Below are positions 9,098 through 18,701 of a stretch of DNA of 64,000 bases, piece after piece. Origin of the DNA: Allobosea sp. 117 (GTDB taxonomy: Bacteria; Pseudomonadota; Alphaproteobacteria; Rhizobiales; Xanthobacteraceae). Made by a program: the position numbers and the translations under genes. The notes beneath the pieces are model-generated. The model was not told the DNA's origin and made no database searches. It worked only from the letters and a program-made list of their open reading frames with translations. The stretch is taken from contig NZ_JNLC01000017.1 of assembly GCF_000702305.1 (NCBI RefSeq), positions 186,001 through 250,000 on the forward strand, in the 5' to 3' direction. How positions within the stretch are numbered: position 1 is the stretch's first letter; every line of letters starts with the position of its first letter.

Positions 9098-10909
9098 TTG
9101 AGCGATATCACCCGACGCCGCGTGCTGCGTAACACCGCGCTCATGTTCGGCGCAATGGCGTTGCGCCCATCTGGCGCCTTCGCCGGTGTTTCGCCCGTCC
9201 ATGGCATCGCCATGCACGGCACGCCGCTGTATCCCCCGGACTTCACGCATTATCGAAGCGTCAACCCGCAGGCCCCGCGCGGCGGACAGCTCGTGCAGGC
9301 CGCCGTGGCGAGCTTCGACAGCCTTAACCCCTTCATCGTACGAGGTACGGCCCCTCCCTTCATCCGCTGGAACATTGTCGAAAGCTTGATGGCGCGCAGC
9401 CCGGACGAGCCGTTCACGATGTATGGGCTGCTCGCGCGAAGCGTGGAGACGGACGACGAGCGCAGCTATGTCGCCTTCGAGCTCGACCCTCGCGCGCGCT
9501 TTTCCGACGGCGCGCCGGTGACGCCGGACGACGTTCTGTTCTCCTACGAGCTGCTGCGCAGCAAGGGGCGGCCGAATCACCGCAGCTATTACAGCAAGGT
9601 CGCGAAGGCCTCGGCCTATGGCAGCAACGGCGTGCGGTTCGACTTCGCGGAGAAGGACCGCGAGCTGCCGCTGATCCTCGCCCTGATGCCGGTGCTGGCG
9701 AAGCATGCGGTCAACCCGGCGACCTTCGAGGAGACGACGTTCCGCGCGCCGCTCGGCAGCGGCCCCTATGTCGCCGCCGAGGTGAAGCCGGGCGAGACCG
9801 TCATCCTCGAGCGTTCGCCGGCCTATTGGGGCCGGGACCTGCCGGTCAATCGCGGCCTCTATAATTTCGACAGGCTGCGCTACGATTTCTACCGCGACGT
9901 GAACAGCCAGTTCGAGGCGTTCAAGCGCGGTCTCTACGACATACGCTTCGAGACCGATCCCGGCCGCTGGAAGACCGGCTACGACATTCCCGCCGTGCGC
10001 GACGGGCGCATCCGGCTCGAGGAGATCGAGACCGGCATGCCGAAGCCCTATTCCGCGCTGATCTTCAACATGCGGCGCGAGATTTTCGCCGATGCGCGGG
10101 TCCGCGCCGCCATGGTCGAGCTGTTCGACTTCGAATGGGTCAATCCCAACCTCTATTTCGACGTCTACAAGCGCACCGCCAGCTTCTACGAGGGCTCCGA
10201 GCTCGCCGCGCGCGGCCGGCCTGCCGGAGAGGTCGAGCGCAAGCTGCTCGCGCCCTTCCCGGATGCGGTGCTGCCGGCGGTGATGGACGGCACCTGGCAG
10301 CCGCCGGTCTCCGATGGCTCCGGGCGCGACCGGGAGAGCCTGCGCCGGGCGCTCGCCCTGCTCGATGCCGCCGGCTGGAGCCTCGACAAGGGCACGCTGG
10401 TGTCGAAGGCGAGCGGCAAGCCCTTCGCCGCCGAGCTGCTGGTCGGCACCAAGGACCAGGAGCGCCTCGCGCTGGCCTATCAGCGGATGCTCAAGCGCGC
10501 CGGCATCACGCTGGAGATACGCCTCGTCGACAATGTGCAGTTCGAGGCGCGCAAGCAGACCTATGACTACGACATGGTGCCCTATATCTGGGACCAGTCG
10601 CTGTCCCCGGGCAACGAGCAGGCCTTCTATTTCGGCTCGGCGGCGGCCGACACGCCGGGCACGCGCAACTTCATGGGACTGAAGAGCCCGGCGGCGGACG
10701 CGATGATCCAGGCGCTGCTGGTCGCGCGCGAGCGCAGCGATTTCGTCGCCGCGGTGCGGGCGCTCGACCGGGTGCTTATCTCGGCGCAGTTCTCCGTGCC
10801 GCTGTTCCACACGCCCGGCCAATGGGTGGCGCGCTGGCGCAAGGTGGAGCGGCCGACGGTCGTCTCGCTATCCGGCACGCTCGCCGAGAGCTGGTGGCAG
10901 GGAAGCTGA
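9098..10909 (+). CDS. Extracellular solute-binding protein family 5 (YejA-like peptide binding)
   Basis: 603 aa periplasmic binding protein of the SBP_bac_5 family, closest in style to YejA of the microcin C/oligopeptide importer: it contains the NPFIVRG and ESLMARSPDEPFTMYGLLA segments. The TTG at 9098 has CAGGAG about 8 nt upstream and begins a signal peptide with a twin-arginine-like stretch (TRRRVLRN) ending at GAFA. An ATG-equivalent start further upstream (9011) would put the signal peptide too far from the N-terminus. No permease or ATPase genes are adjacent, so its transporter partners are elsewhere. Confidence 0.87.
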   Translation: MSDITRRRVLRNTALMFGAMALRPSGAFAGVSPVHGIAMHGTPLYPPDFTHYRSVNPQAPRGGQLVQAAVASFDSLNPFIVRGTAPPFIRWNIVESLMARSPDEPFTMYGLLARSVETDDERSYVAFELDPRARFSDGAPVTPDDVLFSYELLRSKGRPNHRSYYSKVAKASAYGSNGVRFDFAEKDRELPLILALMPVLAKHAVNPATFEETTFRAPLGSGPYVAAEVKPGETVILERSPAYWGRDLPVNRGLYNFDRLRYDFYRDVNSQFEAFKRGLYDIRFETDPGRWKTGYDIPAVRDGRIRLEEIETGMPKPYSALIFNMRREIFADARVRAAMVELFDFEWVNPNLYFDVYKRTASFYEGSELAARGRPAGEVERKLLAPFPDAVLPAVMDGTWQPPVSDGSGRDRESLRRALALLDAAGWSLDKGTLVSKASGKPFAAELLVGTKDQERLALAYQRMLKRAGITLEIRLVDNVQFEARKQTYDYDMVPYIWDQSLSPGNEQAFYFGSAAADTPGTRNFMGLKSPAADAMIQALLVARERSDFVAAVRALDRVLISAQFSVPLFHTPGQWVARWRKVERPTVVSLSGTLAESWWQGS

Positions 10910-11044
10910 GGCCATGGCCGGCAGGCCACAGTCGGTCGCAAACCTTTAACGCTGGCATCGGCCGCGACTGGACAGCGGGGGGCTAAAGGGGTCCTTAGGG
11001 AAGAGGTGCCGCCAGCCCGGCGCCGAGGATCGGAACCAAGACCC

Positions 11045-11365
11045 ATGCGTACTGCCCTGTTCGCCTCGCTCGCCGCCGCCCTGCTCGGTGCCGCGCCCGC
11101 CATTGCCGTCGCCCAGGAACACATCACGGTGCATCCCAAGGTGGAGCCGGGTCCGGGGGGTGAGCCGGGCGAGGTCATTCAGTTCAAGCCGCTGAACAAC
11201 CCCAACTTTCTCGACTATGGCCCGCTTCCCGACAATCCCGGCGCGGACAAGAGCCAGGATTACGAGGCGCAGGCGGGCGGCGACTTCCCCGATATCGCCG
11301 GCCCGGGCTCGGACAACGACGCCGATGTCATGCCCGACAACGACATGGCGCCGCCCGGCCCCTGA
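11045..11365 (+). CDS. Small secreted acidic protein of unknown function
   Basis: 106 aa. A clear signal peptide (residues 1-23, ending IAVAQ) is followed by a mature part rich in Pro, Gly, Asp and Asn with no cysteine and no hydrophobic core. It ends in a strongly acidic tail (SDNDADVMPDNDMAPPGP). I do not recognise a family. The composition suggests a disordered periplasmic protein. Its stop is 3 nt from the convergent mfd stop. The coding call rests on the signal peptide and third-position GC. Confidence 0.65.
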   Translation: MRTALFASLAAALLGAAPAIAVAQEHITVHPKVEPGPGGEPGEVIQFKPLNNPNFLDYGPLPDNPGADKSQDYEAQAGGDFPDIAGPGSDNDADVMPDNDMAPPGP

Positions 11366-11368
11366 CGG

Positions 11369-14300
11369 TCAGGCCGCCTTCGCCACCTGCTCGGCGATGC
11401 GGGCGAGCTCCTTCAGGATCGCGCCGGTGCCCTTGAGGCGCGCTTCGGCGCTCGGCCAATCGTCGGAGAACACCACCTTCAGGTCCGGCCGCACCTTGGC
11501 GATGACGTGCGGCTTGCCGAGATAGGCGACGAGGCCGGCGGGGTTCGGGAATTTCGAATCCCGGAAGCTCAGCACCGCGCCGCGCGGGCCGGCATCGACC
11601 TTCTCGACATTCGCCCGGCGGCACAGCGCCTTGATGGCGACCAGCTTGAGCAACTGGTCGACTTCCGGCGGAGCGGGACCGAAGCGGTCCACCAGCTCGG
11701 CGCCGATCTGCTCGATCTCGGCGTCGGCCTCGATATCCGCGAGGCGGCGATAGAGGCCGAGCCGCACATGCAGGTCGGCGACATAGTCCTCCGGAATCAG
11801 CACCGGCGTGCCGATGGAGATCTGCGGCGACCACTTGTCGGCGACCGGCTCGGTGATGCCGGCCTTGAGGTTGGCGATCGCCTCCTCCAGCATCTCCTGA
11901 TAGAGCTCGTAGCCGACCTCCTTGATGTGACCGGACTGCTCGTCGCCGAGCAGATTGCCGGCGCCGCGGATGTCGAGGTCGTGGCTGGCGAGCTGGAAGC
12001 CAGCACCCAGCGTGTCGAGCGACTGCAGAACTTTCAGCCGACGCTCCGCCTGCGCGGTGATCGCCTTCTCCGCCGGCAGGGTGAAGATCGCATAGGCGCG
12101 GGTCTTCGAGCGGCCGACGCGCCCGCGGAGCTGGTAGAGCTGGGCGAGGCCGAACATGTCGGCACGGTGGATGATCAGCGTGTTGGCGGTCGGGATGTCG
12201 AGGCCGGACTCGACGATTGTGGTGGAGAGCAGCACGTCGAACTGGCCGTCATAGAAGGCCGACATGATCTCTTCGAGCTGGCTCGCCGCCATCTGGCCGT
12301 GCGCCACCGCGACCTTCACCTCGGGCACCTGCTTGTCGAGGAAGTCCTTCACCTCCGACAGGTCCTCGATGCGCGGGCAGACATAGAAGCTCTGGCCGCC
12401 GCGATAGCGCTCGCGCAGCAGCGCCTCGCGCACGATCAGCGGATCGAACGGGGTGACGAAGGTGCGCACCGCCAAACGGTCGACCGGTGGCGAGGCGATG
12501 ATGGAGAGCTCGCGCACGCCGGTCATGGCGAGCTGCAGCGTGCGGGGGATCGGCGTCGCGGTGAGGGTCAGCACATGCACCTCGGCGCGCATCTGCTTCA
12601 GCCGCTCCTTGTGGCCGACGCCGAAATGCTGCTCCTCGTCGACGATGACGATGCCGAGGTCCTTGAAGGATATGGCCTTTCCGAGCAACGCATGGGTGCC
12701 GACCACGATGTCGACGGTGCCGTCGGCGAGGCCCTTGCGGGTCTCAGCCATGTCCTTCGCGGTCACGAGACGGGAGGCCTGCCGCACCACGACCGGCAGC
12801 CCCTTGAAGCGCTCGGAGAAGGTCTTGAAGTGCTGGCGGGCCAGTAGCGTCGTCGGCACCACGACGGCAACCTGCTTACCGCTCATCGCCACCGCGAAGG
12901 CCGCCCTTAGAGCAACTTCGGTCTTGCCGAAGCCGACATCGCCGCAGACAAGGCGATCCATGGGATGGCCGGAGCCGAGATCGTCGAACACCGCTTCGAT
13001 GGCGGCGTCCTGGTCCTCGGTCTCCTCATAGGGGAAGCGCGCGCGGAACTCGTCATAGAGCCCGGCCGCCGGCACGAGGCGCGGCGCCTCGCGGAGCTGG
13101 CGCTGCGCGGCGACCTTGATGAGCTCGGCCGCCATCTCGCGGATGCGGCTCTTCATCCGCGCCTTGCGCGCCTGCCATCCGCCGCCGCCGAGCCGGTCGA
13201 GCTGCGCCTCGGTGTCCTCCGAGCCGTAGCGCGACAGAAGCTCGAGGTTCTCCACCGGCAGGAAGAGCTTGGAGCCTTCCGCATAGTGGATTTCGAGGCA
13301 GTCGTGCGGGGCGCCCATCGCCTCGATGGTCTTCAGCCCGACGAAGCGGCCGATGCCGTGATCGACATGTACCACGAGGTCGCCGGCGGTGAGCGAGGTG
13401 AGCTCGGCGATCACGTCCTGCGGGCGCCGCGCCTTGCGCTTCGGGCGCACCAGGCGGTCGCCGAGAATGTCCTGCTCGCCGATGATGGCGAGGCCGTCCG
13501 TCTCGAATCCGTTCTCGATGCCGAGCACGGCGAGGCCGATGGCGCCCGCCGGCAGCTTGTCGGCGGCGTCTCGGGTGCCGACCGACTGCGTGCCCTTCAG
13601 GCCGTGGTCAGCCAGTACGGTCGCCAGCCGGTCGCGCGAGCCATCGGACCATGCGGCCAATATGGTGCGCTTGGCCTTGGCGAGGTCGGCGAGATAGTCG
13701 GCGGCGCTCTGGAAGACGTTGGCGTCCGGATCGGCCCGCTCGGGCGCGAAATTGCGCGCCGGGCGGCCGTTGAGATCGACGACCTCGGCGCTCTCCGGCA
13801 GCGCGAAGGCGCTGAGGCGCACATTGGCGCGCTCGCCGAGGTCGCGCGCCCATTCCTCGGCGGTGAGATAGAGGGCGTCCGGCGGCAGCGGCTTGTAGGG
13901 CGCGCCATGTCCGCCTGTATTCTGACCAGTGTGATCGAGCGCGTCGCGGCGGGCGTCGTAATAGTCCGCGATCTGCGCGAGACGCTCGCGCGCGGCGTCC
14001 TCGGCCTGCGCCTCCATCACCAGCGGCGCGCCGCCGGCATAGTCGAAGATGGTATCCAACCCCTCGTGGAACAGCGGCAGCCAGTGCTCCATGCCGGGAT
14101 AGCGGCGACCCTCGCTGACCGCCTCATAGAGCAGGTCGCCGCGCTGGGCCGCGCCGAAGGCGGCGACATAGGCCATGCGGAAGCGGCGCATGGTCTCGGA
14201 GGTGAGCTGCAGCTCGCTCATCGGCACGAGGTCGAGCGCACGCATCTGGGTCGCCGTGCGCTGTGTTTCGGGATCGAAGGAGCGGATGGATTCGAGTGTG

Positions 14301-14902
14301 TCGCCGAAGAAGTCGAGCCGGATCGGCGCCGGCAGTCCGGGCGGGAACAGGTCGAGGATGCCACCGCGCACCGCATATTCGCCGGTGTCGCGCACCGTGG
14401 GCGTACGCAGGAAGCCGTTGACCTCAGCCCAGGCGACCACCTCGTCGAGGTTGAGCGCGTTGCCCGGCGCGGCGGAGAAGGACTGCGTGGCGATCAGGCT
14501 GCGCGCCGGCACCCGTTGCAGGGCGGCGTTGACGGTGGTGAGAACGATGCTGCCTGCCTCGCGGCCCTTGACGCGGGCGAGGCGTGCCAGCGTCGTCATG
14601 CGGCGGGCGACGACGGCGCCGTTCGGCGAGGCGCGGTCGTAGGGAAGGCAATCCCAGGCGGGCAGCGGCAGCACCTCGACACCCGGTGCGAAGAAGCCGA
14701 GCGCGCGTTCCATCTCCGCCATGCGCTCGGAATCGCGGCAGACCACGACCAGCGTCGGCCATGGCGCATCGGGCCGCGCGGCGAGCGTGCGCGCGAGATC
14801 GGCCACCACCAGCCCCTGCATACCGGCAGGGACATTGGCGAGGGTGACGGTGCGCCCGGAGGCGAGGCGCGCGGCGAGATCGTTGGGAGAGCGGGGCTTC
14901 AT
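11369..14902 (-). CDS. mfd: Transcription-repair coupling factor Mfd
   Basis: 1177 aa, normal length. The N-terminal UvrB-like region includes NALNLDEVVAW; the central CarD-like RNA polymerase interaction domain reads LTAGDLVVHVDHGIGRFVGL; the SF2 translocase has Walker A GDVGFGKTEVALRAAF and Walker B VDEEQHFGVGHKE. The QLRGRVGRSKTRAYA motif and the C-terminal TRCF domain complete it. Mfd removes RNA polymerase stalled at lesions and recruits UvrA, whose gene is also in this window. The ATG at 14902 starts MKPRSPNDLAARL. It lies 16 nt after sdhE, probably in one transcript. Confidence 0.96.
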   Translation of the reverse strand: MKPRSPNDLAARLASGRTVTLANVPAGMQGLVVADLARTLAARPDAPWPTLVVVCRDSERMAEMERALGFFAPGVEVLPLPAWDCLPYDRASPNGAVVARRMTTLARLARVKGREAGSIVLTTVNAALQRVPARSLIATQSFSAAPGNALNLDEVVAWAEVNGFLRTPTVRDTGEYAVRGGILDLFPPGLPAPIRLDFFGDTLESIRSFDPETQRTATQMRALDLVPMSELQLTSETMRRFRMAYVAAFGAAQRGDLLYEAVSEGRRYPGMEHWLPLFHEGLDTIFDYAGGAPLVMEAQAEDAARERLAQIADYYDARRDALDHTGQNTGGHGAPYKPLPPDALYLTAEEWARDLGERANVRLSAFALPESAEVVDLNGRPARNFAPERADPDANVFQSAADYLADLAKAKRTILAAWSDGSRDRLATVLADHGLKGTQSVGTRDAADKLPAGAIGLAVLGIENGFETDGLAIIGEQDILGDRLVRPKRKARRPQDVIAELTSLTAGDLVVHVDHGIGRFVGLKTIEAMGAPHDCLEIHYAEGSKLFLPVENLELLSRYGSEDTEAQLDRLGGGGWQARKARMKSRIREMAAELIKVAAQRQLREAPRLVPAAGLYDEFRARFPYEETEDQDAAIEAVFDDLGSGHPMDRLVCGDVGFGKTEVALRAAFAVAMSGKQVAVVVPTTLLARQHFKTFSERFKGLPVVVRQASRLVTAKDMAETRKGLADGTVDIVVGTHALLGKAISFKDLGIVIVDEEQHFGVGHKERLKQMRAEVHVLTLTATPIPRTLQLAMTGVRELSIIASPPVDRLAVRTFVTPFDPLIVREALLRERYRGGQSFYVCPRIEDLSEVKDFLDKQVPEVKVAVAHGQMAASQLEEIMSAFYDGQFDVLLSTTIVESGLDIPTANTLIIHRADMFGLAQLYQLRGRVGRSKTRAYAIFTLPAEKAITAQAERRLKVLQSLDTLGAGFQLASHDLDIRGAGNLLGDEQSGHIKEVGYELYQEMLEEAIANLKAGITEPVADKWSPQISIGTPVLIPEDYVADLHVRLGLYRRLADIEADAEIEQIGAELVDRFGPAPPEVDQLLKLVAIKALCRRANVEKVDAGPRGAVLSFRDSKFPNPAGLVAYLGKPHVIAKVRPDLKVVFSDDWPSAEARLKGTGAILKELARIAEQVAKAA

Positions 14903-14918
14903 CGGGCAGGCACGGCCT

Positions 14919-15215
14919 TTACATGTCGGGCACGCCTTCGCCGGACAGGTGGAACTGCCGGAAACGGCGGAAGACGGGTGTGTCGAAATCGGCCGGCGGT
15001 TCAAGGCCACCGAGCCAGGCAAACAGGTCCGGGTCCTCAACCTCGATCAGGCGCTCGAAGTCGATGACATCCGCGTCGGTCAGCGCGGCGAGGTGCGCGT
15101 CGGCGAAGCGGCCCATCAGCAGGTCCATCTCGCGGGTGCCGCGGTGCCAGGCGCGATAGAGGATACGCCGCCGGCGCTCGTCGAGCCCTGCGCTGGAGAT
15201 CGTGGTGCCGGTCAT
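14919..15215 (-). CDS. sdhE: FAD assembly factor SdhE
   Basis: 98 aa, the size expected for SdhE/SDHAF2. The signature RGTREMDLLMGRFAD carries the RGxxE motif needed for covalent flavinylation of the SdhA subunit of succinate dehydrogenase. It acts in the cytoplasm. It is just upstream of mfd and divergent from recG, a gene order common in Alphaproteobacteria. Confidence 0.93.
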   Translation of the reverse strand: MTGTTISSAGLDERRRRILYRAWHRGTREMDLLMGRFADAHLAALTDADVIDFERLIEVEDPDLFAWLGGLEPPADFDTPVFRRFRQFHLSGEGVPDM

Positions 15216-15336
15216 ATGGGCCTCGCGGTTCGCAATTGCGAGAAGGGCCGCTGTTTAGCGCGCTCCGCGGCGGCTGTCAGGTGTTTCCGTGCATGCCGTT
15301 GCGCGGCGGGCGGGGTTCGTCCACCTTCGCGCCACG

Positions 15337-17424
15337 ATGCGGCCCGACGTCCTCAACCCCTATTTCGCCTCGATCACCGAGCTCGCCGGCATCGGGCCGA
15401 AGCTTGCGCGCCCGTTCAACCGGCTGCTCGACCGGCCGGATGGCGCGCGGGTGCTGGACCTGCTGCTGCACCTGCCTTCTTCCGCCATCGACCGGCGCGC
15501 GCGCCCGACCATCGCCGAGGCGCTGCCGGACACGGTGGTGACGCTGGAGGTCACAGTCGATCAGCACCGGCCGACGCCGCGCGGCTCGCGCGCGCCCTAT
15601 CGCGTCCATGTGCATGACGAGACGGGCGACCTCACCCTCGCCTTCTTCAATGCCGATCGCGGGCGGATGGAGCGGCTGCTGCCGGTCGGCGAGGTGCGCT
15701 GGGTGTCCGGCACGATCACCCTTTATGACGGCATGCGGCAGATGACGCATCCCGACCGGGTGGTCGACGCGGCGGGCCTCGCGAAACTGCCGCCGGTCGA
15801 GCCGCTCTATCCTCTCGTCGAGGGGCTGGGCCACGGCCATGTGCGGCGCGCCGTCGATGCGGCGCTGACGATCGCGCGGGAGCTGCCGGAATGGCAGGAC
15901 AGGCTCCCGGCCGGATCGCCCGGCTTCCGGGCGGCGCTTCAGGCCGTGCACCATCCCGCCGTTCCCGAGGCTGCGGGGCCGGACGGCGCGGCGTGGCGGC
16001 GGCTCGCCTATGACGAGCTGCTGGCCGGCCAGCTCGCTCTGGCGCTGGTGCGCTCGCGCGCCGTGCGGAGCACCGGCCGATCGAGCGTCGGCGACGGACG
16101 CATCGCGGCGCGGATCGAGGCCGCCCTGCCCTTTACCCTCACCGGCTCGCAGCGCGAGGCCCTGGCCGCCATCCGCGCCGATCTCGCCTCGGAGAACCGC
16201 ATGCTGCGGTTGCTGCAGGGCGATGTCGGCTCCGGCAAGACGGTGGTGGCACTTCTGGCGGCGGCGTCCGTCGTGGAAGCCGGCCGGCAGGCGGCCCTGA
16301 TGGCGCCGACGGAAATCCTCGCGCGCCAGCATCTGAAGACCATAGCGCCGATCGCGGCCGCCGCAGGCCTCAGGGTCGCGCTGCTCACCGGGCGTGAGAA
16401 AGGGCGCGTGCGCGAGGAACTGCTCGCCGGCCTGCGCAACGGCGAGGTTGACCTTGTCGTCGGCACCCATGCGCTGTTCCAGGAGGGCGTGGCCTTCGGC
16501 GATCTTGCGCTTGCCATCGTCGACGAGCAGCACCGTTTCGGCGTGCACCAGCGTCTCGCGCTGGCCGCCAAGGGCGAGGCCGTCGACGTGCTGGTGATGA
16601 CCGCGACGCCGATCCCGCGCACGCTGGTGCTCACCTATTTCGGCGACATGGATTCGAGCGAGCTGCGCGAGAAGCCGGCCGGCCGCAAGCCGATCACCAC
16701 CGCCACCATCTCCTCCGAGCGCCTGCACGAGGTTGTGGAACGGCTGGGCCACGCGCTGCGGGAAGGGCGCCGGGCCTACTGGATCTGCCCGCTGGTCGAT
16801 GAATCGGAAAGCTCGGACCTTGCCGCCGCCGAGGCGCGTTTCGCCGATCTGCGCCAGCATTTCGGCAGCCGCGTCGGCCTCGTGCACGGCAAGATGAAGG
16901 GCGCCGAGAAGGATGCGGCGATGGCTGCGTTCGCGAGCGGCGAGACGCGGCTTCTGGTCGCCACCACGGTGGTCGAGGTCGGCGTCGACGTGCCGGAGGC
17001 CTCGATCATGGTGATCGAGCATGCCGAGCGCTTCGGTCTCGCCCAGCTCCACCAACTCCGCGGGCGGGTCGGGCGCGGGGAGGAAGCCTCGACCTGCCTG
17101 CTGGTCTACCGGCCGCCGCTCGGGCCGATCGCCGAGCAGCGGCTGCGGGCGCTGCGGGAATCGGAAGACGGATTCTTTCTCGCCGAGCAGGACCTGAAGC
17201 TGCGCGGCGAGGGCGACGTGCTCGGCACGCGGCAGAGCGGCTTTCCCGGCTTTCGGGTGGCGCGGCTCGAACGGCATGGCGACCTCCTCGAAGCGGCCCG
17301 CGCCGACGCGAAGGCCGTCGTGCAGGAGGACCCGGATCTTCTGGGCCCCCGCGGCCGGGCGTTGCGGCTGCTGCTGCACCTGTTCGAGCGCGACGTCGCG
17401 GTGAAGCTGCTCGATGCCGGGTAG
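15337..17424 (+). CDS. recG: ATP-dependent DNA helicase RecG
   Basis: 695 aa. The N-terminal wedge domain includes GIGPKLARPFNRLL and the OB fold VHVHDETGDLTLAFFN. The helicase part has Walker A GDVGSGKTVVALLAAA, the DEQH box (VDEQHRFGVHQRL), TATPIPRTL (motif III) and QLRGRVGRG (motif VI). RecG remodels stalled forks and branches Holliday junctions. The ATG at 15337 gives the usual N-terminus MRPDVLNPYFASITELAGIG. It is divergent from sdhE. A hairpin overlaps its stop codon. Confidence 0.95.
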   Translation: MRPDVLNPYFASITELAGIGPKLARPFNRLLDRPDGARVLDLLLHLPSSAIDRRARPTIAEALPDTVVTLEVTVDQHRPTPRGSRAPYRVHVHDETGDLTLAFFNADRGRMERLLPVGEVRWVSGTITLYDGMRQMTHPDRVVDAAGLAKLPPVEPLYPLVEGLGHGHVRRAVDAALTIARELPEWQDRLPAGSPGFRAALQAVHHPAVPEAAGPDGAAWRRLAYDELLAGQLALALVRSRAVRSTGRSSVGDGRIAARIEAALPFTLTGSQREALAAIRADLASENRMLRLLQGDVGSGKTVVALLAAASVVEAGRQAALMAPTEILARQHLKTIAPIAAAAGLRVALLTGREKGRVREELLAGLRNGEVDLVVGTHALFQEGVAFGDLALAIVDEQHRFGVHQRLALAAKGEAVDVLVMTATPIPRTLVLTYFGDMDSSELREKPAGRKPITTATISSERLHEVVERLGHALREGRRAYWICPLVDESESSDLAAAEARFADLRQHFGSRVGLVHGKMKGAEKDAAMAAFASGETRLLVATTVVEVGVDVPEASIMVIEHAERFGLAQLHQLRGRVGRGEEASTCLLVYRPPLGPIAEQRLRALRESEDGFFLAEQDLKLRGEGDVLGTRQSGFPGFRVARLERHGDLLEAARADAKAVVQEDPDLLGPRGRALRLLLHLFERDVAVKLLDAG

Positions 17425-17451
17425 TCCTTCCCCAAAAATTGAAGGGCTACC
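17420..17451 (+). terminator. Hairpin overlapping the recG stop codon
   Basis: GGTAGTCCTTC pairs with GAAGGGCTACC (one G-T wobble) around a 10-nt A/T-rich loop. The recG TAG lies in the left arm. No T run follows, so it is a probable terminator or 3'-end stabiliser rather than a certain intrinsic terminator. Confidence 0.55.
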
Positions 17452-17580
17452 GCATCAAAGGCTGACCTGGGCATGGAGTTAGCGTCATTGCCCGACACGC
17501 ATTTTCCGGCGCGGATGGAGGCGTTCCAATCGGCGCGCCGGCGGTTCGTGTCCTCGCGCAAGGCCGTTATAGTGCGCTGC

Positions 17581-17976
17581 ATGATGGACGATCGCCCGAA
17601 CAACATGCCCGGCCGCGCCGCGGGACGCTGGATGCTGTTCGCGCTCGGCTGGGTCTGCGTCGGCCTCGGTATCGTCGGCCTCGTCACGCCGCTGATGCCG
17701 GGCACGGTGTTCCTGATCCTCGCCGCCTGGCTGTTTTCGCGCTCCTCGCCGCGCTTCGAGGCGTGGCTGATCACCCATCCGCGACTCGGACCGGCGGTCA
17801 TTGCCTGGCGCGAGACCGGCGCCGTGCCGCGCTGGGCGCAATGGGTGGCGACGGGCAGCATGGCCTTCAGCTTCGGCCTGATGGTGGCGCTGCGCGTCTC
17901 GGTGCCGGTGCTGGCGATCGTCGGCGCGATCTTCGTCGCGCTGGCCGCCTATCTCCTCACCCGCCCGGTGGCGTGA
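17581..17976 (+). CDS. DUF454 (YbaN) family inner membrane protein
   Basis: 131 aa with three to four hydrophobic segments. The family signature appears as GWVCVGLGIVGLVTPLMPGTVFLILAAWLF (cited here only by its core LGIVGLVTPLMPGTVF), followed by FSRSSPRFEAWLITHPRLGP. The function of DUF454 proteins is unknown. The ATG at 17581 is chosen because translation before it has no conserved sequence; 17584 is the next Met. The mobA GTG follows 1 nt after the stop, so translation is probably coupled. Confidence 0.82.
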   Translation: MMDDRPNNMPGRAAGRWMLFALGWVCVGLGIVGLVTPLMPGTVFLILAAWLFSRSSPRFEAWLITHPRLGPAVIAWRETGAVPRWAQWVATGSMAFSFGLMVALRVSVPVLAIVGAIFVALAAYLLTRPVA

Positions 17977-17977
17977 C

Positions 17978-18598
17978 GTGAACGCACGGGACGCGATCGC
18001 CGGGCTCATCCTCGCCGGCGGCCTGTCGCGGCGCATGGGCGGGGGCGACAAGGCGCTGCGGCTTCTCGGCGGGCAGCGCATCCTCGACCGGGTCGTGGCG
18101 CGCATCCGCCCGCAGGTCGGAGCGCTGCTACTGAACGCGAATGGTGCTCCGGCGCGGTTCGGCGTGGACCTGCCGATCGTGCCGGACGCAGCGCCGGACC
18201 ATCCGGGACCGCTCGCCGGCCTGCTCGCCGGCATGGACCATGTCGCCCGCCATGAGCCGCAGGCCGGCTGGGTGCTCAGCGTGCCGGCCGACTGTCCTTT
18301 CCTGCCCCTCGATCTCGTCGAGCGGCTTCAGGAAGGGCTGACCACGAAGGATGCGGCCTTCGCGGCATCCGGTGGCCGCGATCATCCAGTCGTCGGCCTG
18401 TTTCCGGTAGCGCGCCGGGATGAGCTGCGGCGCCTTCTCATCGATGACGGCGAGCGGCGCGCCGGCATGTGGACCCGCCACCTCGAAGCCGCGCGGGTCG
18501 AGTGGCCGGATACGCCCTGCGACCCGTTCTTCAACGTCAACACGCCGGACGAATTCGCGGCGGCGGAGGCCATGCTGGCCCTTCACCCCTCGGCGTGA
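17978..18598 (+). CDS. mobA: Molybdenum cofactor guanylyltransferase MobA
   Basis: 206 aa nucleotidyltransferase. The GTP-binding motif ILAGGLSRRMGGGDKAL lies near residues 11-27, and DCPFLP carries a metal-binding Asp. The protein ends with the family motif FFNVNTPDEFAAAE. MobA attaches GMP to molybdopterin, making the bis-MGD cofactor of the DMSO-reductase family enzymes. The GTG at 17978 follows the DUF454 stop almost directly. It converges on mobB, with a repeat and a hairpin between them. Confidence 0.94.
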   Translation: MNARDAIAGLILAGGLSRRMGGGDKALRLLGGQRILDRVVARIRPQVGALLLNANGAPARFGVDLPIVPDAAPDHPGPLAGLLAGMDHVARHEPQAGWVLSVPADCPFLPLDLVERLQEGLTTKDAAFAASGGRDHPVVGLFPVARRDELRRLLIDDGERRAGMWTRHLEAARVEWPDTPCDPFFNVNTPDEFAAAEAMLALHPSA

Positions 18599-18608
18599 GC
18601 CGGATTTG

Positions 18609-18656
18609 GAGCGTTTTCGAGCGAAGTGGAAACCGGTTCGCGTGAAGAAAGCGCTA
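18609..18656. repeat. Intergenic palindromic repeat (second type)
   Basis: Sequence starting GAGCGTTTTCGAGCGAAGTG. It contains GCGAA/TTCGC and GCGTTTTC/GAAGAAAGCGC pairings around CCGGTTCGCGTG. This motif is familiar as a frequent intergenic repeat in Rhizobiales genomes. I found no second copy in this window. Confidence 0.5.
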
Positions 18657-18670
18657 TAAGATAAGAACTT

Positions 18671-18701
18671 AGAGTCTTTCCGTTAAATGCGGAAAGACTC
18701 T
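18671..18701. terminator. Perfect hairpin between convergent mobA and mobB
   Basis: AGAGTCTTTCCG pairs perfectly with CGGAAAGACTCT around the loop TTAAATG. On the minus strand the mobB stop codon TAA lies in the loop, and the left arm encodes the last MobB residues. The head of the stem resembles the start of the double-hairpin repeats (AGAGCCCTTTCCG), so it may derive from that family while serving as a terminator for both genes. Confidence 0.65.

Noticed and set aside
11507-15067. Several long plus-strand frames opposite mfd
   Set aside because: Antisense shadows of an intact mfd gene.
15277-17379. Minus-strand 700-codon frame opposite recG
   Set aside because: Antisense shadow; recG has all helicase motifs in the other strand.
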